Assembly: GCF_022606355.1 (NCBI RefSeq)
Contig: NZ_JAHHZQ010000001.1
Location: 558,001 to 622,000 of the forward strand
Reading direction: 5' to 3'
From: Leifsonia shinshuensis
GTDB lineage: Bacteria > Actinomycetota > Actinomycetes > Actinomycetales > Microbacteriaceae
Length of the DNA: 64,000 nucleotides
Position numbers and translations under genes: made by a program. Positions 26,756 through 34,711 of this stretch are shown here, piece by piece. Within the stretch, counting starts at the first letter, position 1, and each line of letters starts with the position of its first letter. The notes below the pieces were generated by a model. It was not told the origin of the DNA and searched no databases. It saw only the letters and a list, made by a program, of their open reading frames with translations.

Positions 26756-27312
26756 GACGACTCCCCTCGGCGCGCGCGAGCGCTCTCGATGAACCCGGCG
26801 GACAGCCGCCAGAAGACGGCCGCGAGCACGAACAGCACGCACGCTCCGGCGAGCAGCAGCATCCAGGTCGCTGTGCCGTCGGTGCCGTCGCCGACCGTGT
26901 GCGCCACGGCCACCGGCCACATGACGTAGCTCAGCCAGTGCACGGCCTTGAAGACGCGCAGGCCGAGACGCCGCCGCAGCAGAGCAGTGATCGTCACCGC
27001 GATCAGGAGGTCGACGGCGACGGTTCCCAGTCCGAGCCAGAACGGCTGACGCACACCCAGGAACGGCACCAGTACGTCCGTCAGCGTGAGCTTCGCGTAG
27101 CTGTCGAGCAGCAGCGTCCCGATGTGCAGCACCAGGAAGACCACCGCGAGGAGCGAGACGTTCCTGTGGACCAATGTCACGGAGAAGCGCGGGAGGCCGG
27201 GCAGCGGGCGACCGGACCTGGCCACGATGCCGAGCCACAGCGACACCGTCAGCAGGAGCAGCGCGACGACGCCGGAGGAGCGTCCGACGGCCCAGAGGAT
27301 GTCGTCGGTCAT
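26752..27312 (-). CDS. Ferric reductase-like transmembrane (heme b) protein
   Basis: This 186-residue integral membrane protein has about six helices. Histidines in paired helices (VTLVHRNVSLL, FLVLHIGTLLL, KAVHWLSYVMW, AVAHTVGDG) match the heme-binding pattern of the ferric reductase/YedZ-like transmembrane domain. It lacks the cytosolic FAD/NAD domain of full ferric reductases, so electrons probably come from the NuoF-like protein. Its heme pair would carry them across the membrane. It overlaps the ApbE gene and the NuoF-like gene by four bases each. Confidence 0.87.
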   Translation of the reverse strand: MTDDILWAVGRSSGVVALLLLTVSLWLGIVARSGRPLPGLPRFSVTLVHRNVSLLAVVFLVLHIGTLLLDSYAKLTLTDVLVPFLGVRQPFWLGLGTVAVDLLIAVTITALLRRRLGLRVFKAVHWLSYVMWPVAVAHTVGDGTDGTATWMLLLAGACVLFVLAAVFWRLSAGFIESARARRGESS

Positions 27313-28283
27313 CGGTCCACCTCCGCCGGGTCGGCGGGCCACCTGCCCGTTGTGACGATCGAGCCGTCGCGGGCGACGAGTCGCGCGTCGGCTCCACGCT
27401 CCCGCAGCCAGGACGGCGCCCGCAGCCCGCGCACGACCGCCGCCGTGCTGAGGGTGTTCGCGCGCACGCAGTCGGAGGCGGCCACGGTGACCGTCCGCCA
27501 GACCTCCTCGGCGGGCAGCCCGAACCGCGGATCGAGGATGTGATGGCGCGTACGCCCGTCGCTGCGCCACCGCCTCTTCTGCGTGCTGGAGGTCGCGACA
27601 CCTCCGCCGCTCGGAATCGCGACCTGCTGGGCGGGGTCGCCGGGGAGATCCTGCACCAGCACCTCCCACAACCGACCGCCGTGCCCCGCTGTGGCGAGAT
27701 CGCCGCCGAGCTCGACGAGAACGTCGGAACCCGTCTCCGCGGCGATGCGCGCCGCGATCCGGTCGGCGGAGTGCGCCTTGGCGGTCGCGCCGAGGTCGAG
27801 CCGGAGGTCGCCGGGGAGCGAGAGCACACGCCCGTCGAGCGCGATGCGCGGCCATCCCGGACGCCTGCGTGCCGCGCTGGCCGTCATGCCCACCGCGGTC
27901 TGGCCGTCCAGCGGGAGGGTCGCGAAGTCCCGGTCGTACCCCAGGCGGTCGAGGTCGCCGCCGAGGGTGGGATCGACATCGCCGTCGGTGTCGGCGGCCG
28001 CGGCGAGCGCGATCGCCACGAACTCGGCGAGCAGCGGGCTGAGCTCGATCCCTCCGTCACGCCCCGCCGCGGCGTTGACGCGGGAGAGCTCGCTGTCGGT
28101 GAAGCGCGAGCAGGCCGTGGTGATCGCGGCGAGCTCGACCTCCGCGATCCGGAGGGCGTCTGCGAGCGCGTCGGGATCGGTCACGACGATGCGCCCGGTG
28201 AGCCCCCAGACGGAGAACTCCCTGCTCGCCCCCACCGGAGTGGCCGGACGGTCAGGATCCGCCGGAGCGCCCACTGAACCCAC
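27309..28283 (-). CDS. apbE: FAD:protein FMN transferase (ApbE)
   Basis: This 324-residue flavin transferase attaches FMN from FAD to a Thr/Ser of a target protein through a phosphoester bond. Visible: TTACSRFTDSELSRVNAAAG near the N-terminus, VDPTLGG, the core LDLGATAKAHSADRIA, VELGGDLA, and HHILDPRFGLPAE, which contains metal/FAD-binding residues. There is no lipobox. Its usual partner, an FMN-binding-domain protein with an S/T-G-A-T target motif, is not encoded in the operon. The upstream small Ser/Gly/Thr-rich gene overlaps it by 32 bases. Confidence 0.9.
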   Translation of the reverse strand: MGSVGAPADPDRPATPVGASREFSVWGLTGRIVVTDPDALADALRIAEVELAAITTACSRFTDSELSRVNAAAGRDGGIELSPLLAEFVAIALAAAADTDGDVDPTLGGDLDRLGYDRDFATLPLDGQTAVGMTASAARRRPGWPRIALDGRVLSLPGDLRLDLGATAKAHSADRIAARIAAETGSDVLVELGGDLATAGHGGRLWEVLVQDLPGDPAQQVAIPSGGGVATSSTQKRRWRSDGRTRHHILDPRFGLPAEEVWRTVTVAASDCVRANTLSTAAVVRGLRAPSWLRERGADARLVARDGSIVTTGRWPADPAEVDR

Positions 28284-28533
28284 CTCCCTGGCTCTGCTGA
28301 ACGCCGCTGCCGGAGTCGGTCCCGCTGCTGCTGCCGCTGCTGCCGCTACTGCTGCCGGTGCTGCCGGACCCCGACGAGGTGCTCCCCGTGCCGGTCGAGG
28401 CCGTCCCCGACGTCGTGGAGGTCGTCCCGGCGAAGAGGAGACCCGAGAGGATCCCGGTGACCGCGAGGCTCCCGATCCCGATCGCCGTCGTGATGCCGAC
28501 GGCCGCGCGCCGCCCTGCCGATCGCCTGTCCAT
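28252..28533 (-). CDS. Small membrane-anchored Ser/Gly/Thr-rich protein of the ApbE cassette
   Basis: This 93-residue protein has a charged N-terminus (MDRRSAGRR), one hydrophobic helix (AAVGITTAIGIGSLAVTGIL, residues about 10-35) and a low-complexity tail almost entirely Ser, Gly and Thr. No FMN-binding domain and no classic GAT target motif is present. The ATG at 28533 is chosen for GGAGG eight bases upstream; a longer reading from 28593 exists. It is the first gene of the cassette and overlaps apbE by 32 bases. It could be an anchor, a degenerate substrate or an unusual flavinylation target; function unknown. Confidence 0.65.
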   Translation of the reverse strand: MDRRSAGRRAAVGITTAIGIGSLAVTGILSGLLFAGTTSTTSGTASTGTGSTSSGSGSTGSSSGSSGSSSGTDSGSGVQQSQGGGFSGRSGGS

Positions 28534-28658
28534 GTCGTGGGCCTCCATCCCGTCGTCCGCTGATTCCAGCGTGCTCGGGGATTCTTTCCGCATCCTTAAT
28601 CCGGATGGGAGGGGCCTGACGGAAGGGTATGGATCGGCTATGACCCGGGAAGTCGGCC

Positions 28659-29159
28659 CTAGATGCGGGCGCCGACCACCGCCTGGGCGAAGCGGCGGAC
28701 GCGCTCGCCGAGGCCAGCGATCTGATCGTCGACGACCCGGTCGGCATCGAAGCCGACATAGTGCGTGGGAGGTGTGCGGCGCACATTCTCAGTGCACTCG
28801 AACGACCCGCAGACGAGAGCTCCGACCGTGTCGCCCTTGCGGCCCGCCTCGCCGGCGCGCCGCGCAGACCAGAAGTAGACGTCACGGACCAGATGCACGT
28901 CCTGGCACCACCCGCACATCGTCGGCTGGTGGGAGCGCATGGAGGCCTCCGACGCGCGCAGCACGATGCCCACCGCACCGCTCTCGGTCGGGATGACCAC
29001 GTAGCCGCGCTGCGGTAGGCGCGGGTCGCGCCAGCCGAGGTACTCGCGGCGCGCCCAGTCGACCTCGTGCAGTCCGGGGGGAAGCGGCAGCTCCGCGGCA
29101 TCGGCGCGCGAGCAGTTCACGAACGACTCGCGGATCTCCTGCGGGGTCAGGCTCTCCAT
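28659..29159 (-). CDS. FBP-domain (FusB-like, EF-G-binding) zinc protein
   Basis: This 166-residue protein has the C-terminal treble-clef zinc finger of the FBP family: MCGWCQDVHLVRD...LVCGSFECTENVR (four cysteines). FusB-type proteins bind elongation factor G and, in some bacteria, release it from fusidic-acid-stalled ribosomes. Whether this relative does so is not shown. The start ATG at 29159 follows a clear GGAGG ribosome site at five bases. It runs divergently from the thioredoxin gene. Confidence 0.85.
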   Translation of the reverse strand: MESLTPQEIRESFVNCSRADAAELPLPPGLHEVDWARREYLGWRDPRLPQRGYVVIPTESGAVGIVLRASEASMRSHQPTMCGWCQDVHLVRDVYFWSARRAGEAGRKGDTVGALVCGSFECTENVRRTPPTHYVGFDADRVVDDQIAGLGERVRRFAQAVVGARI

Positions 29160-29219
29160 GGGCACCTCCTGCGTCCCATGCTCGCACAGCTGCTTGACCT
29201 TGACCCCGGGGGCACGGCT

Positions 29220-29225
29220 TAGCCT
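29220..29225 (+). promoter_or_regulatory. -10 element of thioredoxin gene (leaderless geometry)
   Basis: TAGCCT ends six bases before the ATG at 29232. TTGACC repeats upstream (29194, 29200) may serve as a poor -35. Confidence 0.5.
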
Positions 29226-29231
29226 CACGGC

Positions 29232-29558
29232 ATGAGCACACTCGCCAGCGTCACCGACGCCTCCTTCGCCTCCGACGTCCTCGACGCGGAGGGCACCACC
29301 CTCGTCGAGTTCTGGGCCCCGTGGTGCGGGCCGTGCCGCGCCGTCACGCCGATCCTGGAGCGCATCGCGGACGAGCACCCCGACCGCATCCGCATCGTGC
29401 GGATCAACGCCGACGAGAACCCGCGAGCGTCCGCCGAGTATCACGCGCTGTCGCTGCCGATGATGAAGGTCTTCCAGGACGGGCAGGTCGTCAAGACCCT
29501 CGTCGGCGCCAAGCCCAAGCCCGCCATGGAGTTCGAGCTGGCCGCCTTCCTCGGCTGA
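29232..29558 (+). CDS. trxA: Thioredoxin
   Basis: This 108-residue single-domain thioredoxin has redox site W31-CGPC-R (residues 31-36) and cis-Pro in LSLPMMKVFQDG. It is a general disulfide reductant in the cytosol. No signal peptide is present. It converges on the MBL-fold hydrolase gene across an 18-base gap. No thioredoxin reductase is encoded nearby. Confidence 0.92.
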   Translation: MSTLASVTDASFASDVLDAEGTTLVEFWAPWCGPCRAVTPILERIADEHPDRIRIVRINADENPRASAEYHALSLPMMKVFQDGQVVKTLVGAKPKPAMEFELAAFLG

Positions 29559-29576
29559 TGCCCGGGTCGGCGCGCG

Positions 29577-30401
29577 TCAGGTGAGGTGGTCGAAAGCGCC
29601 CCCGACCCACCCGATGTAACGCTCGGCCGAACGCAGCACGGCCTCCCGCGCATCCACCGGCACGACGTTGCCCAGGTTGCCGTACATCCGGTCGAACGGA
29701 CGCTCGCACACCCGGTCGGCCACCCGGCGCACCACCGCGGCCGACAGCGGGATGTCGTTCGGGAAGCTGCGTTGGAAGGTCACCCACTTCTGCGACGGCC
29801 CCGGGAACACCGTGTCGCCGCTCAGGACGACGCCGCGGTCCCAGTGCACGACGGCGCTGCCGGGGAAATGCCCACCGATCGTGCGCAGGAGGACGCCGGG
29901 CAGCACCTCCTCTTCGCCGCTCCAGGTCTGGATGGCGGGATCCTCCCGCTGCACCCAGTGCCGGTCGGCCTCGTTCACGAGCACCGGGACGCCGCCGAGC
30001 ATGCGCGACCACGAGGTCTGCGCGCCGAACATGTGCGGGTGGCTGCTGGCGATCACGGCGGCTCCCCCGAGGTCCTGCACGGCGGCGGCCACTGCCTCGT
30101 CCACGTAGCCGGTGGGATCCCAGAGCAGATTGCCGTCGGGCGTGCACAGCAGCATGGCGCGCTGGCCGATGCCCACCTTCGGCTCGCTGCTCAGCCCGTA
30201 GAGGCCGGGCTCGAGCCGGCTCACGGTCACACGCTCACCCTCCCGCTGAAGCCGCTGGAGGGTCGTCCAGCGCTGTCCCCCCGGCGGCACGTACTGGCGC
30301 TCGTCCTCGCAGATCGGGCACGACGGCGGGGGTTCCTCGCCCCTCGTCGTCACGATCGGTGTCGTCTCGACGGCGCACGTCGCGCACAACCAGTCGGCCA
30401 T
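29577..30401 (-). CDS. MBL-fold hydrolase with N-terminal zinc ribbon
   Basis: This 274-residue protein starts with a CATC...CPIC zinc ribbon (residues about 5-35). A metallo-beta-lactamase fold follows: VIASSHPHMFG (HxH variant of the HxHxDH motif), TIGGHFPGSAVVHW, and VVLSGDTVFPGP. The first metal motif is partly degenerate (SHPHMFGA rather than THxHxDH). Reaction unknown. The ATG at 30401 has TAGCGT seven bases upstream; a GTG three codons earlier has a GGAGG site and is an alternative. Confidence 0.82.
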   Translation of the reverse strand: MADWLCATCAVETTPIVTTRGEEPPPSCPICEDERQYVPPGGQRWTTLQRLQREGERVTVSRLEPGLYGLSSEPKVGIGQRAMLLCTPDGNLLWDPTGYVDEAVAAAVQDLGGAAVIASSHPHMFGAQTSWSRMLGGVPVLVNEADRHWVQREDPAIQTWSGEEEVLPGVLLRTIGGHFPGSAVVHWDRGVVLSGDTVFPGPSQKWVTFQRSFPNDIPLSAAVVRRVADRVCERPFDRMYGNLGNVVPVDAREAVLRSAERYIGWVGGAFDHLT

Positions 30402-30408
30402 GCGCGTC

Positions 30409-30414
30409 ACGCTA
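30409..30414 (-). promoter_or_regulatory. -10 element of MBL-fold gene (leaderless geometry)
   Basis: TAGCGT on the minus strand ends seven bases before the ATG at 30401. Confidence 0.45.
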
Positions 30415-30453
30415 CCCTCCGTCGACGTCTAGCCGCACGGTCCCCCGGAGCAT

Positions 30454-30459
30454 TACGGT
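30454..30459 (+). promoter_or_regulatory. -10 element of alpha/beta hydrolase gene (leaderless geometry)
   Basis: TACGGT ends seven bases before the ATG at 30467, supporting that start over the in-frame GTG at 30458. Confidence 0.45.
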
Positions 30460-30466
30460 GTGGGCC

Positions 30467-31267
30467 ATGGCGAATCAACCCGTGCTCTTCATCCACGGCC
30501 TCTGGCTCCATGCCAGCAGCTGGCAGCCCTGGATCGACCTCTTCGCGGCGGAGGGCTACGCTCCCGTCGCTCCCCTGTGGCCCGGCGAGAAGGACACCGT
30601 GGCCGATACCCGGGCGCACCCGGACGACGTCGCGAACTACGGCATCGACGAAGTGACCGCGCACTTCGCGGAGATCATCGAGGCGATGGACACGCCTCCG
30701 GTGATCATCGGGCACTCGTTCGGCGGCCTCATCACCGAGAAGCTGATCGGCCAGGGCTACGGCAACGCCGGGGTCGCGATCGACCCCGCACAGATCAAGG
30801 GCGTGCTGCCGCTGCCGTTCCGCCAGCTGAAGTCGTCGTTCCCGGTGCTCGGCAACCCCGCCAACATCCACAAGCCGATCGCCCTCACCGAGGAGCAGTT
30901 CAGGTTCGGTTTCGCCAACCAGCTGACCGCCGACGAGGCGAAGGAGCTCTACGACCGCTGGACCGTCCCGTCGACCGTCCGACCGATCTTCCAGGCGGCG
31001 GGAGCCAACTTCAGCGTGCACTCGCAGGCCGCCGTCGACACGAAGAACGAGGATCGCGGTCCGCTGCTCCTCATCGCGGGCGGCGAGGACAACACGGTTC
31101 CGGAGGTCACGACGGACGCCACGCTCAAGCTGTACCGCGACTCGAACGCGGTGACCGAGCTGATCACGTTCAAGGACCGCGGTCACTCGCTCGTGATCGA
31201 CCACGGCTGGCGTGACGTCGCGACGGAGGTCCTGGTGTGGCTCGGGCAGCAGGGGCTCCAGGACTGA
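30467..31267 (+). CDS. Alpha/beta hydrolase
   Basis: This 266-residue alpha/beta hydrolase has oxyanion-loop VLFIHGLWLHASSW, nucleophile elbow IIGHSFGGL (catalytic Ser), an acid in IAGGEDNTVPE and a C-terminal catalytic His in KDRGHSLVIDHGW. No signal peptide, so cytosolic. The substrate is not predictable. ATG 30467 is chosen from the family start (ANQPVLFIHG) and the TACGGT element; GTG 30458 with GGAG upstream is possible. Confidence 0.88.
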   Translation: MANQPVLFIHGLWLHASSWQPWIDLFAAEGYAPVAPLWPGEKDTVADTRAHPDDVANYGIDEVTAHFAEIIEAMDTPPVIIGHSFGGLITEKLIGQGYGNAGVAIDPAQIKGVLPLPFRQLKSSFPVLGNPANIHKPIALTEEQFRFGFANQLTADEAKELYDRWTVPSTVRPIFQAAGANFSVHSQAAVDTKNEDRGPLLLIAGGEDNTVPEVTTDATLKLYRDSNAVTELITFKDRGHSLVIDHGWRDVATEVLVWLGQQGLQD

Positions 31268-31325
31268 GCGGCGCCGCTGCGCCCGGTCGCGGAATACCGC
31301 GCGCCACCGACGCCTTGCCTCCATC

Positions 31326-32345
31326 GTGAAACGCATCGGCTTCCTCTCCTTCGGTCACTACCAGGCCGTCCCCGGTTCCGTCGTCCGGACGGCCGGCGAC
31401 GCCCTCCTCCAGACGGTGGAGCTCGCCGTCGCGGCCGAGGAGGTGGGAGCGGACGGCGCGTACGTGCGCGTGCACCACTTCGCACCGCAGCTGGCCTCGC
31501 CGTTCCCGCTCCTCGCCGCGATCGGCGCGCGCACGTCACGCATCGAGATCGGCACCGGCGTCATCGACATGCGGTACCAGAACCCGCTCTACACCGCAGA
31601 GGAGGCCGCGTCCGCCGACCTGATCAGCGGCGAGCGCCTCCAGCTCGGCGTGAGCCGGGGGTCACCGGAGACCGCCCTCGCCGGCTACGAGTCGTTCGGG
31701 TACGTGCCGGGCGACGGCGAGTCGGACGCCGACCTCGCCCGACGTCACACCGCGATCTTCCGGGCGGCGATCGCGGGCGAGGCGATGGCGAACGCCGACC
31801 CGCGGATGACCGGCAGCTCCGGCGGGCTCTCGATCCAGCCGCTGTCTCCCACGCTGCCCGACCGGATCTGGTGGGGCGCGGGCACGCGCGCGAGCGCGGA
31901 GTGGACGGCCGAGCAGGGCATGAACCTGATGTCGTCGACCCTGCTCACCGAGGACACCGGCGTCCCGTTCGACCAGCTGCAGGCGGAGCAGATCCAGCGC
32001 TTCCGCGACACCTGGGCCGAGATGGGATGGGAGCGCGAGCCCCGGGTGAGCGTGAGCCGCAGCATCATCCCGATCACGGACGACGCGTCGTACCGGTACT
32101 TCGGCGCCCGCGCGCAGGTGGAGGGCCGCGACCAGGTCGGCCACCTCGACGGCGGTCTCGCCCGTTTCGGCCGCTCGTACATCGGTGAACCGGAGAAGCT
32201 CGTCGCCGAGCTCGCCGCCGACGAGGCGCTCCGGATGGCGGACACCGTGCTCGTGACGGTGCCGAACCAGCTCGGCGTCGAGTTCAACGCGCGGCTGCTG
32301 GAGGGTGTCGTCGCGGTCGGGCGGGAGCTCGGCTGGCGGGACTGA
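31326..32345 (+). CDS. LLM-class flavin-dependent oxidoreductase
   Basis: This 339-residue member of the bacterial luciferase-like monooxygenase family includes IGFLSFGHYQ at the N-terminus, VRVHHFAPQLASPFPLLAAI, SRIEIGTGVIDMRYQNP and LGVSRGSPETALAGYESFG, plus the C-terminal RYIG/SYIGEPEKL flavin-binding region. It likely uses FMNH2 or F420; the substrate is unknown. The start is a GTG; no strong ribosome site is seen. It is 58 bases after the hydrolase on the same strand and may be cotranscribed. Confidence 0.88.
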   Translation: MKRIGFLSFGHYQAVPGSVVRTAGDALLQTVELAVAAEEVGADGAYVRVHHFAPQLASPFPLLAAIGARTSRIEIGTGVIDMRYQNPLYTAEEAASADLISGERLQLGVSRGSPETALAGYESFGYVPGDGESDADLARRHTAIFRAAIAGEAMANADPRMTGSSGGLSIQPLSPTLPDRIWWGAGTRASAEWTAEQGMNLMSSTLLTEDTGVPFDQLQAEQIQRFRDTWAEMGWEREPRVSVSRSIIPITDDASYRYFGARAQVEGRDQVGHLDGGLARFGRSYIGEPEKLVAELAADEALRMADTVLVTVPNQLGVEFNARLLEGVVAVGRELGWRD

Positions 32346-32472
32346 GCAGCCGTGTACCCCGAACGCGGTTCTGTCCCCCACCGCTGGATATGAGAATATT
32401 GCCTGGCGGTACACCCGAATTCCGCAGCACAGACCGTGACGGAACCGTCCGGTCCCATGGAAGGGGTGTGCT

Positions 32473-33411
32473 TTGCGAATTCGACGATCGGGTGCGGGGA
32501 TCCTTGCGGCCGGGATGGCGTTCCTGTTCGGTGTCGCCGGCCTCGGAGCGACAGCCGCTCCCGCGGGCGCTGTGACCCTCACCGGAGGCTCCACCCCCTC
32601 GGCCATCACCGGGATGTGGGCCTGGGGCAACCCCATCGACCCGTCCGTCGACGCCAGGGGCGACGGCCAGCCGGCGTTCGAGCCGAAGGCTCTGGCCGCG
32701 TTCGCGTCGGCGCACAAGCTGCGCACGGTCTACCTCTCGGTGCCGTGGGCCGCCGACCAGGGTCCGTTCCCGTCCTGGCTGCGCTCGGCTGTCAAGGCCC
32801 TGCACGGCGCCGGCGTCACGACGGTCGCAGCGCTCGGCGGCGATCCCGCGTGGTCGCAGCAGCCCGACCTCGCCGCGACGTGGACGACCGCGGCTCTGAA
32901 GGCCGCGCCGTTCGACGCGATCCAGTTCGACGTCGAGCCGTGGGTCGGCGCCACCGACGACCAGCTTCCGGGGATCGTCTCCCAGCTCGCCACGATGTAC
33001 GACACGGCGGCGACGGCGGCCGGCTCCGTCCCGGTCGGCGCCGATCTGCCGTGGTGGCTCGCTGCCAAGCCCGCCGGCGACGGCTCGACCCTCTTCGACA
33101 CGCTGCTCCCGCACCTGCGCTCCGTCGCGATCGTCGCGTTCTCCGACCACGCCGCGGGCGACGACGGCATCATCGCCCTCGCCCGGCCCGCCGCGACGGC
33201 CGCAGCAGCGGCACGCCTGCCGTACAGCATCGGCGTCGAGACCGACGACCCCCAGGTCGCCGGCGGCCCTGGCGCCACCTTCGGCGACGACACCGCGGCG
33301 GCGCTGGAGGCGCAGACCGCGCTGGTGCGCTCGGCGTTCGGCGGCACCCGCGGCTACGCGGGCGTCACCGTCGAGCACCTGCTGTCGTGGCAGGCCCTCC
33401 TGGCCCGCTGA
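32473..33411 (+). CDS. Secreted TIM-barrel-like hypothetical protein
   Basis: This 312-residue protein has a Sec signal peptide (RIRRSGAGILAAGMAFLFGVAGLG, cleavage likely after AAPAGA). The mature part reads like a glycoside-hydrolase-style barrel: GMWAWGNPIDPS, LRTVYLSVPWAAD, VAALGGDPAW, AIQFDVEPWVG, VGADLPWWLA, VAIVAFSDHAAG, YSIGVETDD. DVEPW may hold a catalytic acid. I cannot name a family. A TTG start is used, with AAGGGG six bases upstream. It converges on the VOC gene with a 7-base gap. Confidence 0.75.
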   Translation: MRIRRSGAGILAAGMAFLFGVAGLGATAAPAGAVTLTGGSTPSAITGMWAWGNPIDPSVDARGDGQPAFEPKALAAFASAHKLRTVYLSVPWAADQGPFPSWLRSAVKALHGAGVTTVAALGGDPAWSQQPDLAATWTTAALKAAPFDAIQFDVEPWVGATDDQLPGIVSQLATMYDTAATAAGSVPVGADLPWWLAAKPAGDGSTLFDTLLPHLRSVAIVAFSDHAAGDDGIIALARPAATAAAAARLPYSIGVETDDPQVAGGPGATFGDDTAAALEAQTALVRSAFGGTRGYAGVTVEHLLSWQALLAR

Positions 33412-33418
33412 GACGCGG

Positions 33419-33883
33419 TCAGTCGCTCGCGTCGGCGGCGGCGTACAGCGCGGCGATGTCGAGCTTGCCCATGGTCATCATCGCGGCGTTCGCCCGGCCG
33501 GCCCGCGCGGGATCGGGGTCCTGCTGCAGCTCGAGCAGCGCGCGTGGGACAACCTGCCAGCTCAGGCCCCAGCGGTCCGTGCACCACCCGCACGGCCCCG
33601 GCTCGCCGCCACCGGAGACGAGACCGTCCCAGAGCCGGTCGACCTCCTCCTGATCCTCACAGAGCACCATGATGGAGGCCGCCTCGGTGAAGCGGTAGAG
33701 CGGGCCGCCGTCCAGCGCCAGATACTCGATCCCGCCGAGCTCGAACGTCACGAGCACGGTCGCGCCGTCCTCACCCAGTCGCGCGACGCTGACGATGCGC
33801 GAGTCGGGCACCAGAGAGACGTAGTGGTTCGCGGCCGCTTCCGCCTCCCCGTCGTACCAGAGGAATGTCCTGACCTTCTGCAT
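33419..33883 (-). CDS. VOC-family (PhnB-like) protein
   Basis: This 154-residue glyoxalase/VOC-fold protein is of the PhnB/3-demethylubiquinone type: VRTFLWYDGEAEAAANHYVSL, VLVTFELGGIEYLALDGGP, CEDQEEVDRLWDGL and CGWCTDRWGLSWQVVP. Such proteins are often called methyltransferase-like but most lack a proven activity. The ATG at 33883 (MQKVRTF) is preceded by TACCAT seven bases upstream; an ATG three codons earlier also exists. It is divergent from the SGNH hydrolase. Confidence 0.85.
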   Translation of the reverse strand: MQKVRTFLWYDGEAEAAANHYVSLVPDSRIVSVARLGEDGATVLVTFELGGIEYLALDGGPLYRFTEAASIMVLCEDQEEVDRLWDGLVSGGGEPGPCGWCTDRWGLSWQVVPRALLELQQDPDPARAGRANAAMMTMGKLDIAALYAAADASD

Positions 33884-33890
33884 GCCGGTC

Positions 33891-33896
33891 ATGGTA
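33891..33896 (-). promoter_or_regulatory. -10 element of VOC gene (leaderless geometry)
   Basis: TACCAT on the minus strand ends seven bases before the ATG at 33883. Confidence 0.4.
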
Positions 33897-33907
33897 CGCG
33901 GCGGCGG

Positions 33908-33913
33908 TAGCGT
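33908..33913 (+). promoter_or_regulatory. -10 element of SGNH hydrolase gene (leaderless geometry)
   Basis: TAGCGT ends six bases before the ATG at 33920. Confidence 0.5.
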
Positions 33914-33919
33914 AGCGGG

Positions 33920-34699
33920 ATGGTGTTCACGAGTTTCATCGCCATCGGCGACAGCTTCACCGAGGGCGTCGGCGACGACCTCCCCGACGGCCGCCAGCGC
34001 GGCTGGGCCGACTTCGTGGCCCTGGGACTCGCGCAGGCGGCCGCGGAGCCCGTGCGCTACGCGAACCTCGCCATCCGCGGGCGCAAGCTGACGCCCATCC
34101 TCACGGAGCAGCTCGAACCGGCGATCGCGCAGCATCCGCAGCTCGTCAGCCTCAACGGCGGCGGGAACGACATCATGCGCCCGCGCGTGACCATCGACTC
34201 GGTGGCCCACCAGCTGATCGACGCGGCTGACCGGGTGGCGGCCTCCGGCAGCAGGATGCTGCTCCTCAGCGGAGCGAACCCCAGCAGGCACCTGCCGATG
34301 GGCGGACTGCTGCGCAAGCGCGGCGACGAGCTCGCCGTCGCGGTCCGAGACCTGCTGCCGCGCGACGGGGTGCTCTTCGTGGACAACTGGGCGGACGAGT
34401 CCCTGGAAGACCTGCGCTACTGGTCGGCCGACCGCCTGCACCTGAACGCCCTCGGTCACGCACGCGTCGCCGGCAACGTCCTGACGGCGCTCGACGTGCC
34501 GGTCCCTGCCGAGTGGGGCGTCGCTGAAGTGGAGGCCGCCCCGGCCGGCGCGCCGTCCCGCCGCACCGCGGACTACTACCGGCGCTACGTGCTCCCGTGG
34601 ATCGGCCGCCGGCTCACCGGGCGTTCCTCCGGCGACGGTCGCACCGCCAAGATTCCCGAGCTCACCGTGGTCGATCCCACCTCCGCGCAGCCGCTCTGA
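33920..34699 (+). CDS. SGNH/GDSL hydrolase
   Basis: This 259-residue SGNH esterase/lipase-type hydrolase has block I FIAIGDSFTEGVGDD (catalytic Ser), block II Gly in YANLAIRGRK, block III LNGGGNDIMRP (Asn), and block V SADRLHLNALGH (Asp and His). No signal peptide, so cytosolic. The last 60 residues are Pro/Arg-rich and outside the catalytic fold. It converges with the phosphoketolase gene across 12 bases. Confidence 0.92.
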   Translation: MVFTSFIAIGDSFTEGVGDDLPDGRQRGWADFVALGLAQAAAEPVRYANLAIRGRKLTPILTEQLEPAIAQHPQLVSLNGGGNDIMRPRVTIDSVAHQLIDAADRVAASGSRMLLLSGANPSRHLPMGGLLRKRGDELAVAVRDLLPRDGVLFVDNWADESLEDLRYWSADRLHLNALGHARVAGNVLTALDVPVPAEWGVAEVEAAPAGAPSRRTADYYRRYVLPWIGRRLTGRSSGDGRTAKIPELTVVDPTSAQPL

Positions 34700-34711
34700 C
34701 GCCGAGGGGCG

